A stretch of 64,000 bases of DNA from Ulota crispa. Lineage: Eukaryota > Streptophyta > Bryopsida > Orthotrichales > Orthotrichaceae. The DNA lies in the NCBI GenBank assembly GCA_963920765.1, contig OY987243.1, forward strand, positions 28,143,419 through 28,207,418, read 5' to 3'. The translations under genes were made by a program, and so were the position numbers. Shown one piece after another: positions 1 to 12,639 of the stretch. Each line of letters begins with the position of its first letter. Positions within the stretch are counted from its first letter, which is position 1. The notes under the pieces are model-generated. The model was not told the origin of the DNA. It did no database searches and saw only the letters and a list, made by a program, of their open reading frames with translations.

Positions 1-1547
1 TAAGAATAATAAAAACTATAAATTATGTTAAATAAACATCAAAATTATCAAAAATTATTTGGTTAATTTAATTTGATTGGTTGCAAATTAACACTATAAA
101 AAGTAAGATATTTCATAAGACATATAGATTAAAATGTGATAAAAATGTTTATGCAAAAAAAAATCAGTAAATATAAAAATTTCAGCTTTGCAAAATCATA
201 CTAGTTTTGATGAATACAGAAAAGATAACTTGGAGCATGCAAACTGGTAAATAAGTCATGGAGAAGGTTGTATTAGAAACTAGTAAGACATGTGATAATA
301 CTATACTTGCTCTATTAAAAACTATTTATTTTATTAGTAAAGAAGCAATATAATTTTATACTTTTTCATGTTTGTGTAAGCTACTTGTGTTTTTAAATGC
401 ATATATCATTAAAAACCTATATCATGATGAAAAATTACGTTCATATTTAACTTTTTAAATATCAAATGTAATTTTAAAAAAATTAACGCAGTTTAAAACT
501 CTAAGTATTTTGACATAATAATAGTTAAATCTACAAATATCTCTATTACATGTCATATGGTAGTTTTTGCTACTTGCATTAATAAAATGATACTTGTATA
601 TGTGTATTTAAAATTGGTTGAATGTGTGTGCCGTAAAACAAATGTCACTCTTATACATACTACTCTAATATTTATTTTAAAATATTGGAGATAGGATTTC
701 AAGAAATTCTTGGGTTTTGGTTCAAATGGAGTAGCCGTAATGGTGAGATTTAGATGTAGAGTTTTATCACAACTGAAATTAAAGGTATTTTTTAAATTTG
801 GCCTCTTTATATACAGCTACAAAGAATGATTGTTCCTTCTAATCTACTGAAATAGATACTAATAAGTTCAATAGCTATACATTTCAAGAAATTTGTGAGA
901 AGAAAGTTTTTATTTGCAAAATTTATAAAAAGAATTATTTAAGTCTAATAAAATCTACAAAAATTTCAAAACACTTTTTATTTATTAAGCTGACTACAAT
1001 TTTGGTCTTTTAGTATAGTTTAGAGAGTTTTTTAGTTTATTTTTGTGATAGACCAATATTAAAAGATGACAATATTACTATTATTATATTCAACAAATTA
1101 AGGTTTTTTAAAAACATTTATATGCTTTATTTTTTGGTGAATATCTTATATTGTTCAATTTTTTAGACGATTTTTCTACATAAATTTATTGATATTTCTT
1201 GCATTGAGTTACTAGTTAAACTTATAATTGTACAAATTTAAATGTTAATTGTAGCTGATTCAACAGATCTAAATATAGTCACTTTTAGTGAAAATACTGC
1301 TACTACATTTTTTTAAATTTTCATCCACATAAAGGTTATTTGGAAAAAATGCAATTTGAAGTTTGTGAACGTAGGTATTATAGTGTTGAAACAAATAGAG
1401 ATATGCTTGGAGCATATTTAGAATTTATCATATATTTTCAAGTGTTATATTAAAAATATTTATAGTGTTTTGGTGTTATGGACATAAACAATTTAACCAC
1501 TACTAAAGCATCAAATCTATTAAAAGATATTAGAAAATTGTAGAATG

Positions 1548-1985
1548 TGTTAGCTACATTTAGAAAGTTCTAAAATATTCCAAAGGTTAAAAGTTCATAG
1601 AAAGTTCTAAAAGATTGGAAGCATCTCAAGAAATTTTCTACCTAATAGAAGCAACTTAAGCATCTTTTAAGTTATACAAAAAACTTCTTAAGCAATTGTG
1701 AAACTTGTGAAAATTTCTTAAACAATTTTCAAAGTTTGACGGTAAATTTTTAATCCTTGACTATATATAAGAATTGAGATTGAGAAGTTTCTTAACTTAA
1801 ACAACTCATCTCTCCGTCTTAATCTTTGGTTTTTGAGCTTTAGCTTTATCTTTTTGCTTTGTTTTGTACCGTTGTCATGATTGAGATGTCTTCATCATGT
1901 AAATATATGTTTATAACTTAGATTTGTTTGGATTTCAATAAATAAAGAGTCGAGAAAAAATAGTTGGTCGTAGCGAGAACTACGA
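1548..1985 (+). mobile_element. Possible LTR-retrotransposon terminal-repeat fossil
   Basis: The stretch begins TGTTAG and has repeated AAGTTCTAAAA-like motifs. A TATA-like motif follows near 1762, then a pyrimidine-rich transcript-start-like zone near 1808-1860 and overlapping AATAAA signals near 1938. This order resembles a plant Copia-type LTR. No partner LTR, clear primer-binding site or gag-pol reading frame was found nearby, so it would be a solo or broken remnant. Family assignment and ends are inferences. Confidence 0.3.
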
Positions 1986-3280
1986 TTTGATGATAACGCA
2001 GCAGCCGTGGATACAAAGGCGATGCACTGTCTTATTGCATGTACAGTTCAATGAAGTAGGTAGCAAATTAGATGAATATTTTTTTGCCTCACTAGTTTGT
2101 CAAGTTGTGAGCCGCCATCACCGCTCGACTAGTTCAATTGATTTCAAATCTAGACCGGCAGGCGGCCAAAAACGATCATTTCTCCAGTTAGCCCAGTCCA
2201 TGACTTTGCAATTGAAAATAAGCGTCCAACACTTTTGTATGCTTGCAAGAGCATGTAGTTGTTATATGGTAATATTTATTTTACAATTTTTAATTTCATG
2301 TATTTATTTAAATATTTTAAAAGCCCACGTATTTTGATTTTTTTAAAATAAGATTATTAATGAACTGAAATAAATTTAGAAAGTGTAAAATGAAAAATAG
2401 ATATGAATCTTTGGTGCAGTTACAAATTAGATGAGTATGGGTTGATGTGGTCCACTTTTATCTTGAGTAGAGTTAAAAAGTAGAATGAGAGATTCTTTAG
2501 TGTATTGAAGGGTGAGTGCGTAAGTCAAAGTTCGGATAAAAAGAGTAACTTGCAACTTTATGGAGAAACAATATATTGCGTATGAAATATTTTGAATTGA
2601 AATTTAAAGAGTTATTATTTTGTGCAATTACTTTTTTGAAATGAGTTTGTGTGAGTGTTTTTTCCTCTATCCATAAAGAATATATAAACACAACTGGGTT
2701 GTAAAGCAAAATAAATAATAAATAAAATATAAATGAATAAAATATGTTAGTTCTAGCTACTACCTTCTAAGCAATGAACAAACTTCAATTTTAAAAAGAT
2801 TTCTCTTTAAAAGTTTAAAAGATTTTAAACATCTGACAATTTAAATTTTAAAAAAACCTTAAATTTAAAATACAAAAAGATAAAAACTTAACGTAAAGGT
2901 GAAGGATCATACCTCTATTTCTACCTCGTCTACAACTCACACCACATCTCTGAGCTTCATGGAAAAGCAAAATCAAACCATTGCTAAAAGGAAAATTCAC
3001 TCTTTTCTCTTTTTTCTTTATATTTTTATTTTATTTTATTTTATTAATTCTTGATTAAAAGTTTGCTAATTATGATTAAGCCTAGCAAATTGGCAGATTC
3101 AAGAGCTTTTGTTTGAAGATCTTGAAGTTCAAAGCTTTGGAACAAAAGAAATCGGTCTGGCCTTTGTAATTAATGGCCGTCGGCAGTTGTTGGGCCTTGC
3201 TACGCTGCCCGTCGCGCGACGTAAAGGAAGGAAATAGATGTGCAATTGTATAAATTGACTATTGGTTCTTTTCTAGTCAC

Positions 3281-3380
3281 TAGAGCGGCTGGCAAGGGTT
3301 GCCAGCCCATTGTCCTCAGTCGAGGCACTTGCTTCACAGTTCAGGGGTTTTGGGTTCGAATCCCACCACTCGCTTTTTCT
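3281..3380 (+). repeat. tRNA-like (SINE-like) relic with a perfect hairpin
   Basis: The sequence GGGTTCGAATCCC near 3352-3364 is a good RNA polymerase III B box / T-arm, and it is followed by a T-rich tail. Upstream, near 3288-3309, is a perfect 9-bp stem (GGCTGGCAA / TTGCCAGCC) with a 3-base loop. I could not fold a complete cloverleaf: the 3-prime strand after the T-arm has no matching acceptor 5-prime strand. It is therefore probably a tRNA-derived SINE remnant, not a functional tRNA gene. Confidence 0.35.
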
Positions 3381-3763
3381 TTTTTTATTCATTGAGGCCG
3401 CCATTTGTCCGCCTTTTGTCATTCGTTTGTTGCGTCCGTTGGCTCTTCGTCCGTTAGGGTTATTGGTTGGCTTGTCGTTTGTGAGGAAAGTTGATAATTG
3501 CAAATGTACGTAAACATTAAAACCATCATTTTTTAGCACAGCTAGGGCTGTTAGTGCCAACAGTCTAGCCATCGGATAAAACTTCCAGCTTGGAACTCAG
3601 AGGTTCAAGGTTTGAGCCCCTCCAGCATCCAAATTTTTATGAATTTTTGTTCTTTCAAATAGACTTTGAATGCTTTCGAAAGACTTTTAATGCTGTCGAT
3701 ATTTGAGCCTCTCAAATGCTTTTAATTATACTATTGGAAAAGAGATTTGGATACCATTACTAT

Positions 3764-3836
3764 TGAGAGAATAACTTAGATATAAATACTATTGAGAAAG
3801 TAACTTAGGTATAAATACTATTGAATCCAAATCACT
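3764..3836 (+). repeat. 29-bp tandem repeat, about 2.4 copies
   Basis: A 29-bp unit starting ACTATTGAGA is repeated twice with three or so differences, and a third copy breaks off after ACTATTGA. No coding role is visible. Confidence 0.6.
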
Positions 3837-4001
3837 ATTGAAAGCCAAAATACTTGTATACAAGTACCAACACTTGGAAAAGGATTTTAGAAGAGAGATA
3901 TAATCCCCTCCACTAAAGCAAATGTTTACACTTAAATTTTCTAATTCTAGCAAATTTTTACGAGAGGTTTCCTTTAATTTTATATTTCCCAAACTATAAA
4001 T

Positions 4002-4212
4002 GTAATTTTAGCGAGAAGTTGCTAGAGATTTTCCTCTGTTAGTAACAATCTAAAACCAAGATATACTCAAAATGGAAGGATTAATACTAAGTTATACACA
4101 AATAAATCTAATTTTAGCAAAAATTTGCTAGAGGTTCTCTTATGTTAGTAACAATTCAAAATCACACACAGTCAAAATAAAAGGGTTAGTACTAAATTGC
4201 ACACAAAGTTAG
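4002..4212 (+). repeat. About 107-bp imperfect tandem duplication
   Basis: Two diverged copies begin TAATTTTAGC at 4002 and 4109 and share the order GCTAGAG, GTTAGTAACAAT, GGTTAGTACTAA-like and CACACAAA. A shorter related piece begins near 3942. It looks like an old local duplication in spacer DNA. Confidence 0.5.
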
Positions 4213-7200
4213 TATAATAACCTCAACATTAATCATTAGATAATAAAAGCTTATGACAGAGACTCTAGAAGCTCTTGAACAACGGCATTACCAGGTCTCG
4301 GCCAAGAGCTTCCTAGTCGTTAATATATGACACTAAAAACCCTTAAATTAACACATATGGAGTTTAATTGCCCCACAAAGCACAACCACAAGAAGTAAAA
4401 AACAATTGACTTCAAAACTTAAGGTTAGTAACCTAAAAGGGATCTCCACGTTCTTCTAGGAACAAGACTCACCAAAAAAATCTCAAAAAACACCACATGG
4501 ACACCAAAATACAAAGAAAACCCAAAACTTGAAATTGCAAAACTAAAAATGAAACAAGAGGGTGAGAATGAAGGAGAAAGGATGCACTATATACTAATCC
4601 ATCCAATGATCTTTCATTCATCCATAGAGTGGTCCTTGGCTTTATAACTCTTTTATCTTCCAATTCTCGAACTTTTTAATAATAATAATTCAGAGTTACA
4701 AGATAAATTTTGAAGAAAAGCTCCAAATTACATATAAATGGTGCCATTGACTTCATAATGCCAAAATTAATTGGTTTAGATATCAAAAACTCTTAATTCC
4801 GATAGTTAAAACTTTAAAAATTTGAAATTTGTCAAAATATAGAAGGTAAAACTGCAAATTTTGAAAATAATTTTTTTCAAAATTTTAACTTCACCAATTT
4901 CTTCAAAAAGTTTGTGAAAACACAAAATCACTCTTCACTTGTCAAATTTGGACTTTGGAGTCTCCCGGAATCACAGTCAACGCAGTTTTCACACGTAGAG
5001 CTCCTGAGGTCGTCCGTCGTCGCCCGTTGAGATAATTCCCGCGCTCAAAATGCCTCCAAATTTGTTGAAGTGTCTTATTAACACAGAATAATCCATTCCA
5101 ATTTTTTGTAGGATTTTACAGCTAATTGAAAATATTTTAAAAAAATTTGATCATTAATTTCAGTAGTTGACCGTCCAATGAGGGTGATCTAACAATCAAA
5201 AAATTTCCGAAAATTTTTGTAGAACCTCCCATGGGATTCTACAACATTTACACAAACTTTTATTTTTAGTCCAATTTTCTTAAATCCTGGCCGATTAAAA
5301 ATTGGCTCTACTCCTATCATGCTATTTATAGTTTTATTTTTTAACTATTTTTAATTTATAAAAAAATAAAAAATAGATAGTAAAAAATATATAAAATATC
5401 TATGTACATCTAATTTTTTAAAATTTAGCTTTAACTATTTTTTAGGTCTTTTTTATGCTTTATATTACAAAAAATGCTAAATGCAAAATAAAAAGTAAGC
5501 TTTTTATTTAAGGTGTTAATCTTGAGGCTCACAATTTGCATGTTTGATTTGGAATTGAGATGCTAATGTTATGAGTACTTGAATTTTGGAGTTTAAAAGT
5601 CAAATTATGAAGAAAAACAAAGACTTTGACAAGTTATAACTTACAATCCGTCTATAATTTTGCAACAAAATTTACACAATTTGTTTATCTTGCTCTTAAC
5701 TTTCTAAAAAGTTTTTAATTTAGATATTTGGAACTTCAAAGAAAAAGTTATGAAGATGTAAAGGATTGCAGGTTGGCTGCCTATTTGTTAGAAAAATGCC
5801 AAAACTTTGAAACGCCATATTCTTTAGATAGTTCAAAGATTATTTCTTAAGATTTAAAGAATTATAGATTGTTGTACCAATTTTTGAAATTGTTATTACT
5901 TTTTCTATTAGAATTTTTATTTGAAGAGTTATAATGTTTAGAAATTGAGAAGTTGAGTGCTCTTTGAAATACTCAGACTCAAACTTTGTTTGATTAAAAT
6001 TTACAGATTGAATTAAATCTATAATGAAAATTTTAAAGATTGTATTCAATTGTATTAGCTTTCCAATTTGTTATCATACTTTTATGTGAGAATTTTGAAA
6101 CAAAGGTTATAGAGATTTAAAGAGGTAGTAATGAGTTTTCAAAAGAGGAGAAGAACAGCTATTTTAAATCTGCATTGTTTTAAACAATAGTTTAAGATGA
6201 GTTGAAATTTGAACAAATGTTAAACAGTTAGAAAGGCTTTCCAAAATGCTATTATACTTAGCATTTGGAGTTATAACCCATCTATGACACTAGATAGAAG
6301 GTTGCAGCTTCAGTTGGATTTGTTGTTTAGAGTTTTTTCTAAATTTTTTCTTAAAATATGAAAATCTAAAGATATGAAGATTTCAAAAAATATATTTTGG
6401 GTAAATTTTTTTGTATGTGCAGGATATGGCTTTGTTATTCTTAGCCAAATTTGAAAGCTTATTGTCATTTTATTTCCTTTTGTTTTGTAAACATTGTTGT
6501 GGACAGGCTAGGTTAAATCAGACTCAATGCAATTCATTGTCGTAGTGACAAAGGAAGATTGATTTCTCTCACAATCAAAACTTATTCCATACTCACGATT
6601 TGGAATTCAAGCCAATAGACCAAGAATTTGATTTTAAGGTCCTATCATTCAAACGGCATTTTGTATCTATCGTCACATTCTACTTGTCTTGTATCCCATA
6701 GGTTCTTATCTCTACTTGGACATTTATACCTTTAGAGCCAGCTTTAGAATAGAGCAACAAAATATCAATTGAAATTAAAGACAAAAGACTTGAAGACTGA
6801 GAATAATCCCAAATTAACAACGTAAAATTGCAAGTAAACACTTAGCATGTTTTTAAGATGCGCTATTCTCTATCCGACACTGTTACAGTCTAAAATACAT
6901 CTCTGGCCTTCAGTTTTAATAGATTTTTTTGTTTTTGCTTTATTTCATTGCTTTTTTTTTATTTTGTTCCTGTCTCCAAGGAGTCTAAATTTTTGACTCC
7001 ATTTAACACACATTCAAAACAAGTGGGTTTATTTAATTAGAGGTGTTTGAAATTGGATATATTATCTTTTTATTATAAACAAAATTTAGAACTTCAAGCA
7101 AAGAGATTTGAAGCTTTGGCTAGCTCTTTAGTAACAAAGAAAGAGTTTTATGCTTTCAGACTTCATGGAACTACTAAATAGTTAGACAAAGATTTTGTTG

Positions 7201-8839
7201 ACTATTAAAGTCATATAATTTGGAGTCTTTCACTTTATATAAATAATCCTAACTTATTTTTTCTTGCTAGAATTACTGTAATTTAATGTGTTAGTATTGT
7301 TACATGCAAAAAAAATTGTTATGTCAAAAATGCTATTAAGTCTAAAATAATGAATAGTTTAAAATCCAAATATTTGAAAGCGTCATGCTTATTGCTTTAG
7401 AAGGTCCTAGTGCTGATAGTGTTAATCTATTTTTTTACAAAACCATTGTTTTGTGGAATTTTTTTGAAAATTTAGATATTTAAGACTAAAATCATATCTT
7501 GTTGGTGTAGGTGAAAGATAAGCACATAAAAGTAATGTTAGTGTTAATGACTTTTAACTTTAGTACATGTATTAGATATGAGCCCTTCAAAAATATAACT
7601 TTTCATATGCTATACCTTTTCAAAATCTTGAGCTCTTTATTTTAGTAAGGATAAGTCTTTGGTCCTCAATTGGTAAAGAGTTTACAGGTCCAACTCCTGC
7701 CATAGACCTTTCATTGTTTCATGTTTTTTTAAGTACATATGCTTTTGTTATTTCTAATTTTTTTTGAAGGTTTTTATTAATTTAAATTAATTATAAAAGA
7801 ACACTCAGCTGATTCATATTCCTCATAAAAAAAATCAAAAAGCAAAATTAGTCACTTGAAATTTACTACCAAAAGAAATTGGCTGTCTTCTCTAAGTGTA
7901 AAATGGCAAAAATCGATCTCATTTAATGTTTAGACACGCATGCTATTGAGTCACCCGCTTTTAGCCTAAATTTCTGAAATATTTCTCAGACTCTAGAATC
8001 CCCATTTATAGATATTTTGGATTATTTGCTTGGAAATTTTATATAAATTACATGCAATTTTTAAGAGCATTTTGTATACAATTTTCCACCTCATCAGTTA
8101 CGCCTTCTACCTTCATGATCCCAAAATCTGCCTCTTTGACTTTGCATGTGAAAGTCTTGAAGATTACAATAATCTTTAATCTAATATCCAATGAAATTAG
8201 ACAGAAGTGCGGTTCATCTTCCTCTAAAGAAAAGAAGCTTCTTTTCAAATTAAAGCTTATAGTTTTACTATTTATTTAGCTCCTATCAAGGTTTCACTAT
8301 GGAAAAATGTGGGTTTACATGACAGAAATGTGTCATTTTTTAGTGGGAGTTGACAAAAGTGTTAGAAATGACTACTTTGGCTGTCAATTACCTTTTATGC
8401 AAGGCTACAGTAATTGCTATAGTATTAGATACAACTGTATAACTGCCCACATTCTTCTTTTAGCAATAAAAAATTGCTTTTTTGAGTAATGGAGAGTTGG
8501 GGACACATATGGAAACACTTTACAGTAAAGTCACCTAATACATTCATCCATGTCAACGTGGTTGTGTTTTGACTTTGTTCATACATGTTACGTCCTCTCT
8601 GTTGACTGCAAATCAATCATGCCATATTGCAAATTACGTGATGAGAACTTCAATCTCAATACAAGTATTAATAAAAGTAAAACCAAAGTAAAGTAAAACC
8701 AAAATTATATTAGTAGAAGTAAATGTAAAACCAAAATTTTATTTATTTCTAAATAAAACCTTCAGAAAGATACTCCGCAGTTCTAAACGCATTGATAAAT
8801 ACAAAAATGCTTGCTTGATATATTTAAGTCTTCATCTGC

Positions 8840-9895
8840 CTAACATGCATTCAAACTATCATTTGAAGATACAGAGGCATTGTCTGCGGTATTCTTTGAA
8901 CTCTCTGAAATTGCGTTGTCCACAAAAACACACACAGCAGGCTCAGCAGGATCTCCGATACTCATGTTTCTCAAAAAAGTCCTAGCATTTTCGCTTCCTG
9001 GTGGATCATTACGTCTAGCATCTCTAATGTTTATAGAGTCCTCCCTCACTTTGTACTCCTTGTTGTCAATGTTACTGTTTGTGTTTCTTCCGCTGTTTGG
9101 TGCAGCACATCCTCTACGTGGGCAATGAACTCTGTCATTACCGCCAGAGCGGTTCACACTCCAATGGCCCAACGCATCCCCATTTGCACTTCTTGAGCCT
9201 GCATTCCTTTGAAACTCACATCCTGTTTGCACTCTCCCCAATTAACTATGTCCTCTCACTAGAATATGATTTGTAAAGACAGTTTGCCCTGTTAGAGCTG
9301 GAACTATTGCTCCCTCATGAACGTCTAATTGTGGTTGGAATCCTTTGAAATTGACGCCTGACCCCGCGTTAAACAAGCGTTCATCACAATCATCTTTGTT
9401 GGTCGGCAATACACGCTTTTTCCAAATGTCCTTCCGCATGACAACTCTCCATCCCAACCCTTCTCTTGCATCCAAATAGTAAACCTGCTCACATTGTTCC
9501 GGAAAGCAGAAACTATCTCTACCTACATATCCCGGCCTCCTATCATAATTGGCCAGCGTGAAGCCCCATTTGTCGCGTTTAATGGTGGCATTTTCCCCAA
9601 CATAACTTGCTTTCACAAAATCACAAACAAACACAAAAATGCAATGACGCCGGTAATTCAACTCCAAGATTTCTTCAATATGACCAACATATTTGACTTG
9701 GGCTTCTACTTGATTACTGTCACGTCTGCCATTTTGGCACATCTGTTTAAAAGTAGTCGTGACCCCGTTGTTTGTGGTCTTCATAGATTGCTCAGTGCTA
9801 AGGATTTGGTAATGGTTGCCAAACGCCAATAGTGACTTATATGATGTCACGCATGGCAAAAGACCTTTACTTGTATTGACCACATCTGCTTCCAC
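8840..9895 (-). pseudogene. CACTA transposase 3-prime part (DUF4216-like) and C-terminal tail
   Basis: Reading from 9895 downward, a 217-residue frame contains the DUF4216 pattern found C-terminal to TNP2 in plant CACTA transposases: YVGHIEEILELNYRR, then an FVFVCDFVKA-type stretch, DKWGFTLANYDRR, then RDSFCFPEQCEQVYYLDA and GWRVVMRKD. A TAA at 9242-9244 ends the frame, and the same frame then continues for 132 more residues (8840-9241, asparagine- and serine-rich) without obvious domains. That stop may be the real end or a decay mutation. It forms the last coding block of the transposase that starts near 15.4 kb. Confidence 0.75.
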
Positions 9896-11158
9896 ATTGA
9901 CGTCTGTTTCTTTGTCGTGCCTTACTGCTTCAGGTACCTAGTCAATGAAGTCTAGTAACAGGTGCAAATTCCTCGAGAATGCCAAGCGGGGTCTCCTTCC
10001 TCGTCCCCTATTCTGCCTTCAAAAGTTGTCTCTTTCATTCTCTTGTCTTTCTATAACCTCGTCATACCTCCTATACATCCCATGCTAGTTTCAGTTATAA
10101 ACGGAAAGGCAATCCAAATTTAAGGAAGCTGTTAATGCACAAGTTTTGAAGTACCTTACATTTCACTTCAGTAAGCGCACCTCCGGTACTACAAAACCAC
10201 TACAACAGTATATATACAGAGTAATACAAAAAATGAAATAATTCATCAATCCTGCATAGAATAATTGAGCTCCACCAACTACTATAAATTCACTAAAACT
10301 ACATGAGTAGAAAGCATGGTTGACCTTGTTATTCCAATACGATGTACCATCAACATTGTTATTACATGTGGCTCATTTTTTTTTTCAAAAAATTGCAATA
10401 CATTATTCCTTCTTACACATTATTCTGCACTTTTCAATACCCTTCTCATGCACGGCCTGTGAACTTCATTTTGTCCTACACATATTGATTTCGGAAAAAA
10501 AAAAACCTTGACATCACAATTCATTACACGCATAATATAGACTGTAATTGATTTTTGGAAACACTAAGTCCAGACGGTCAAACACATCAACACGCTCTGC
10601 CTTCACAAACTCTTATCAGAAACCCCTCTGAACTATAATATAAATAAAAACAACAACAATAAACCTATGGAGTGTATAATGAATGAACACAGAACTGATT
10701 GACAATGCAACAAATTTAAAAGCAAACAACTTCAATTAATCAATCCTTGAAATTTATACTTGCTTACCATATAACAGGCCAAAGCACAAAATACTTCTTC
10801 TACTTTTTGTACTCCCTCTTCTTCTAATGAAGACAATTTCTAATCATTTAGTTGATGCTCACTTAGGAACATGTATTTCCCTTCATTTCATATTACTGAA
10901 AATTGTTGTATAAAACTATTTGAAGCTCCACCCTCTCCAATTTATCCAAACATAGAAAAAAAAATTCCTTCTGTATTCGTATCCTTTACTATCAAACCGG
11001 CCATGGAATTTCTACTCCCATAATGATGAACACATGCACACCCACTGAATGCATTCCTTTTATTGCATTACTACCTACATGCTATCAAAACATATAAGCA
11101 TGGAAATTCCTATGAACTAGATGTAATTCAGAGAAATCGGAGAGATAGAAGAGCACCT

Positions 11159-12076
11159 TCAATATGGCTCCATATGAATAGTGTTGTCTAGGACAAAGGT
11201 ATGAATAAGTTTTTGAAACACCAAATCCCTATGGCAAACACACTTGGACCGTTTAGGAACCTCGTCATACATGATGGCCTCCTCTTTCTCGTCCCAGGCT
11301 CGTTTCGTTGTCGGAGTGTAGTTAATAACGTACTCGTTCACAAAACCTATACTTTCTTCTCTACTATAGCCCAAGGCCATACTCCCTTTGGGTTTCATTT
11401 TGTTTTTCACATAACTTTTTAAAACTTTCATATACCTTTCCATTGGAAACATCCATCGCATGTGGATGGGACCGCAAATGAAAAGTTCTTCTACCAGATG
11501 AATTGGCAAGTGCATCATAATCACAAAAATTGACAGCAGCAGCTCTTTCTCTAAACTACAAACTGTCTTTGCCACTTCCTTAGGCATTTTGTCTTTCTGG
11601 GAAGGGTCTACTACCTTTGCACAAAGTTTCCTGAACAATCTACTGACACGCATGACTGCCCCAACAACTGCCACTTCCCCTATACTCCTAAGGCATAGTG
11701 GCATTACCTGCTCAAGTAGAACATGACAGTTGTGGGTTTTCAGCCCTGATAGTTTCCCGTCCTTAATCTTTTGACTAAAAGGCGACACATAGTTTGAAGG
11801 GAACTTTAACTCTTTCAGAGTTTTCATGAAATGGTCCTGTTGGTCTTTTGTGAGCACATATGGTGCATTCGGCATGAAGTAGGATTGTCCATCAAGATTT
11901 GGTTGGAGGTGCAAATGATGACGAATATTTCTCATGCGCATGTCTTCCCTGGAGTTTATTCCATCATTCTCTCTAAACAAAGATTTCAACAAGTTGTCAC
12001 AGATGTTCTTTTCACAATGCATACCATCTAGGGTATGCCTCATCGGAAGTTCTTGAATAATAACAAAACAATTCAA
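11159..12076 (-). pseudogene. CACTA transposase middle part (DUF4218-like)
   Basis: The 305-residue frame carries the plant CACTA hallmarks: LPMRHTLDGMHCEKNICDN, which corresponds to the IDGMHxEKNVCDSII motif, then LKTHNCHVLLEQVMPLCLRS, then HLVEELFICGPIHMRWMFPM and ERYMKVLKSYVKNK typical of DUF4218. The frame is continuous here. It follows a block at 12640-13090 that still shows the preceding transposase motifs (LFWTINDFSAY, CPVCGKGTF, CWRSACVAFNGE) but contains in-frame stops, including a TGA where an Arg codon is expected, likely CGA to TGA decay. Confidence 0.85.
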
Positions 12077-12639
12077 ATTACTATGACATCAAAAACATCC
12101 ATAATTAAGGGACATGAACTTATACACTATCGTCCACATCAATTAAACTATGCAAAATGTACACTTTCTCAAAAATCAGTTTCCACATGATCATGGCAAT
12201 TTTTCCCTACACGTGACATTTATTTTTGCAACTTATTAATATTACAACCATCCTCAATAGGGATTCTAATTTCTAGACTCATGTACATGCCTACACTTTA
12301 TTAATCTCACCTTTCATAGCCAAACAAACATCAGGAACATTAATTAAATTGCAGTATTAATTATCATCTTCATTTCTTATTGATTGATTAGACTATCTCA
12401 TTTATTCTGTACGCTGCTTGTCATTACCAAGGTAGTTCTTTGTTCACTTCAAACACACGATTTCATCGTCTTCCATCACAACTAAAAAGCCCTACTTGTT
12501 GTCTTGATGTGGAAATCCCACAAGTGACAACAAGTGCCTCAGAAATTAATGCTACACATTAGACTTCACTTTTCTCATAAAGTGACCATGAATGAGCAAG
12601 AAAAAAAAACTACTACAAATTTGACAATATTAATACTAT

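Larger units (their letters stand above)
1..8294. other. AT-rich spacer without a convincing gene
   Basis: Only short open frames occur here, none with recognisable protein similarity, and composition is strongly AT-rich throughout. The stretch contains a possible LTR fragment (about 1548-1985), tRNA-like B-box relics (about 3281-3380, 3541-3640 and 7651-7715) and short imperfect tandem repeats (3764-3836 and about 4002-4212). I see no intact gene. A functional small RNA cannot be excluded by eye. Confidence 0.6.

Noticed and set aside
3281-3380. Functional tRNA gene
   Set aside because: A B box is present but no acceptor stem can be paired and the spacing of arms is wrong.
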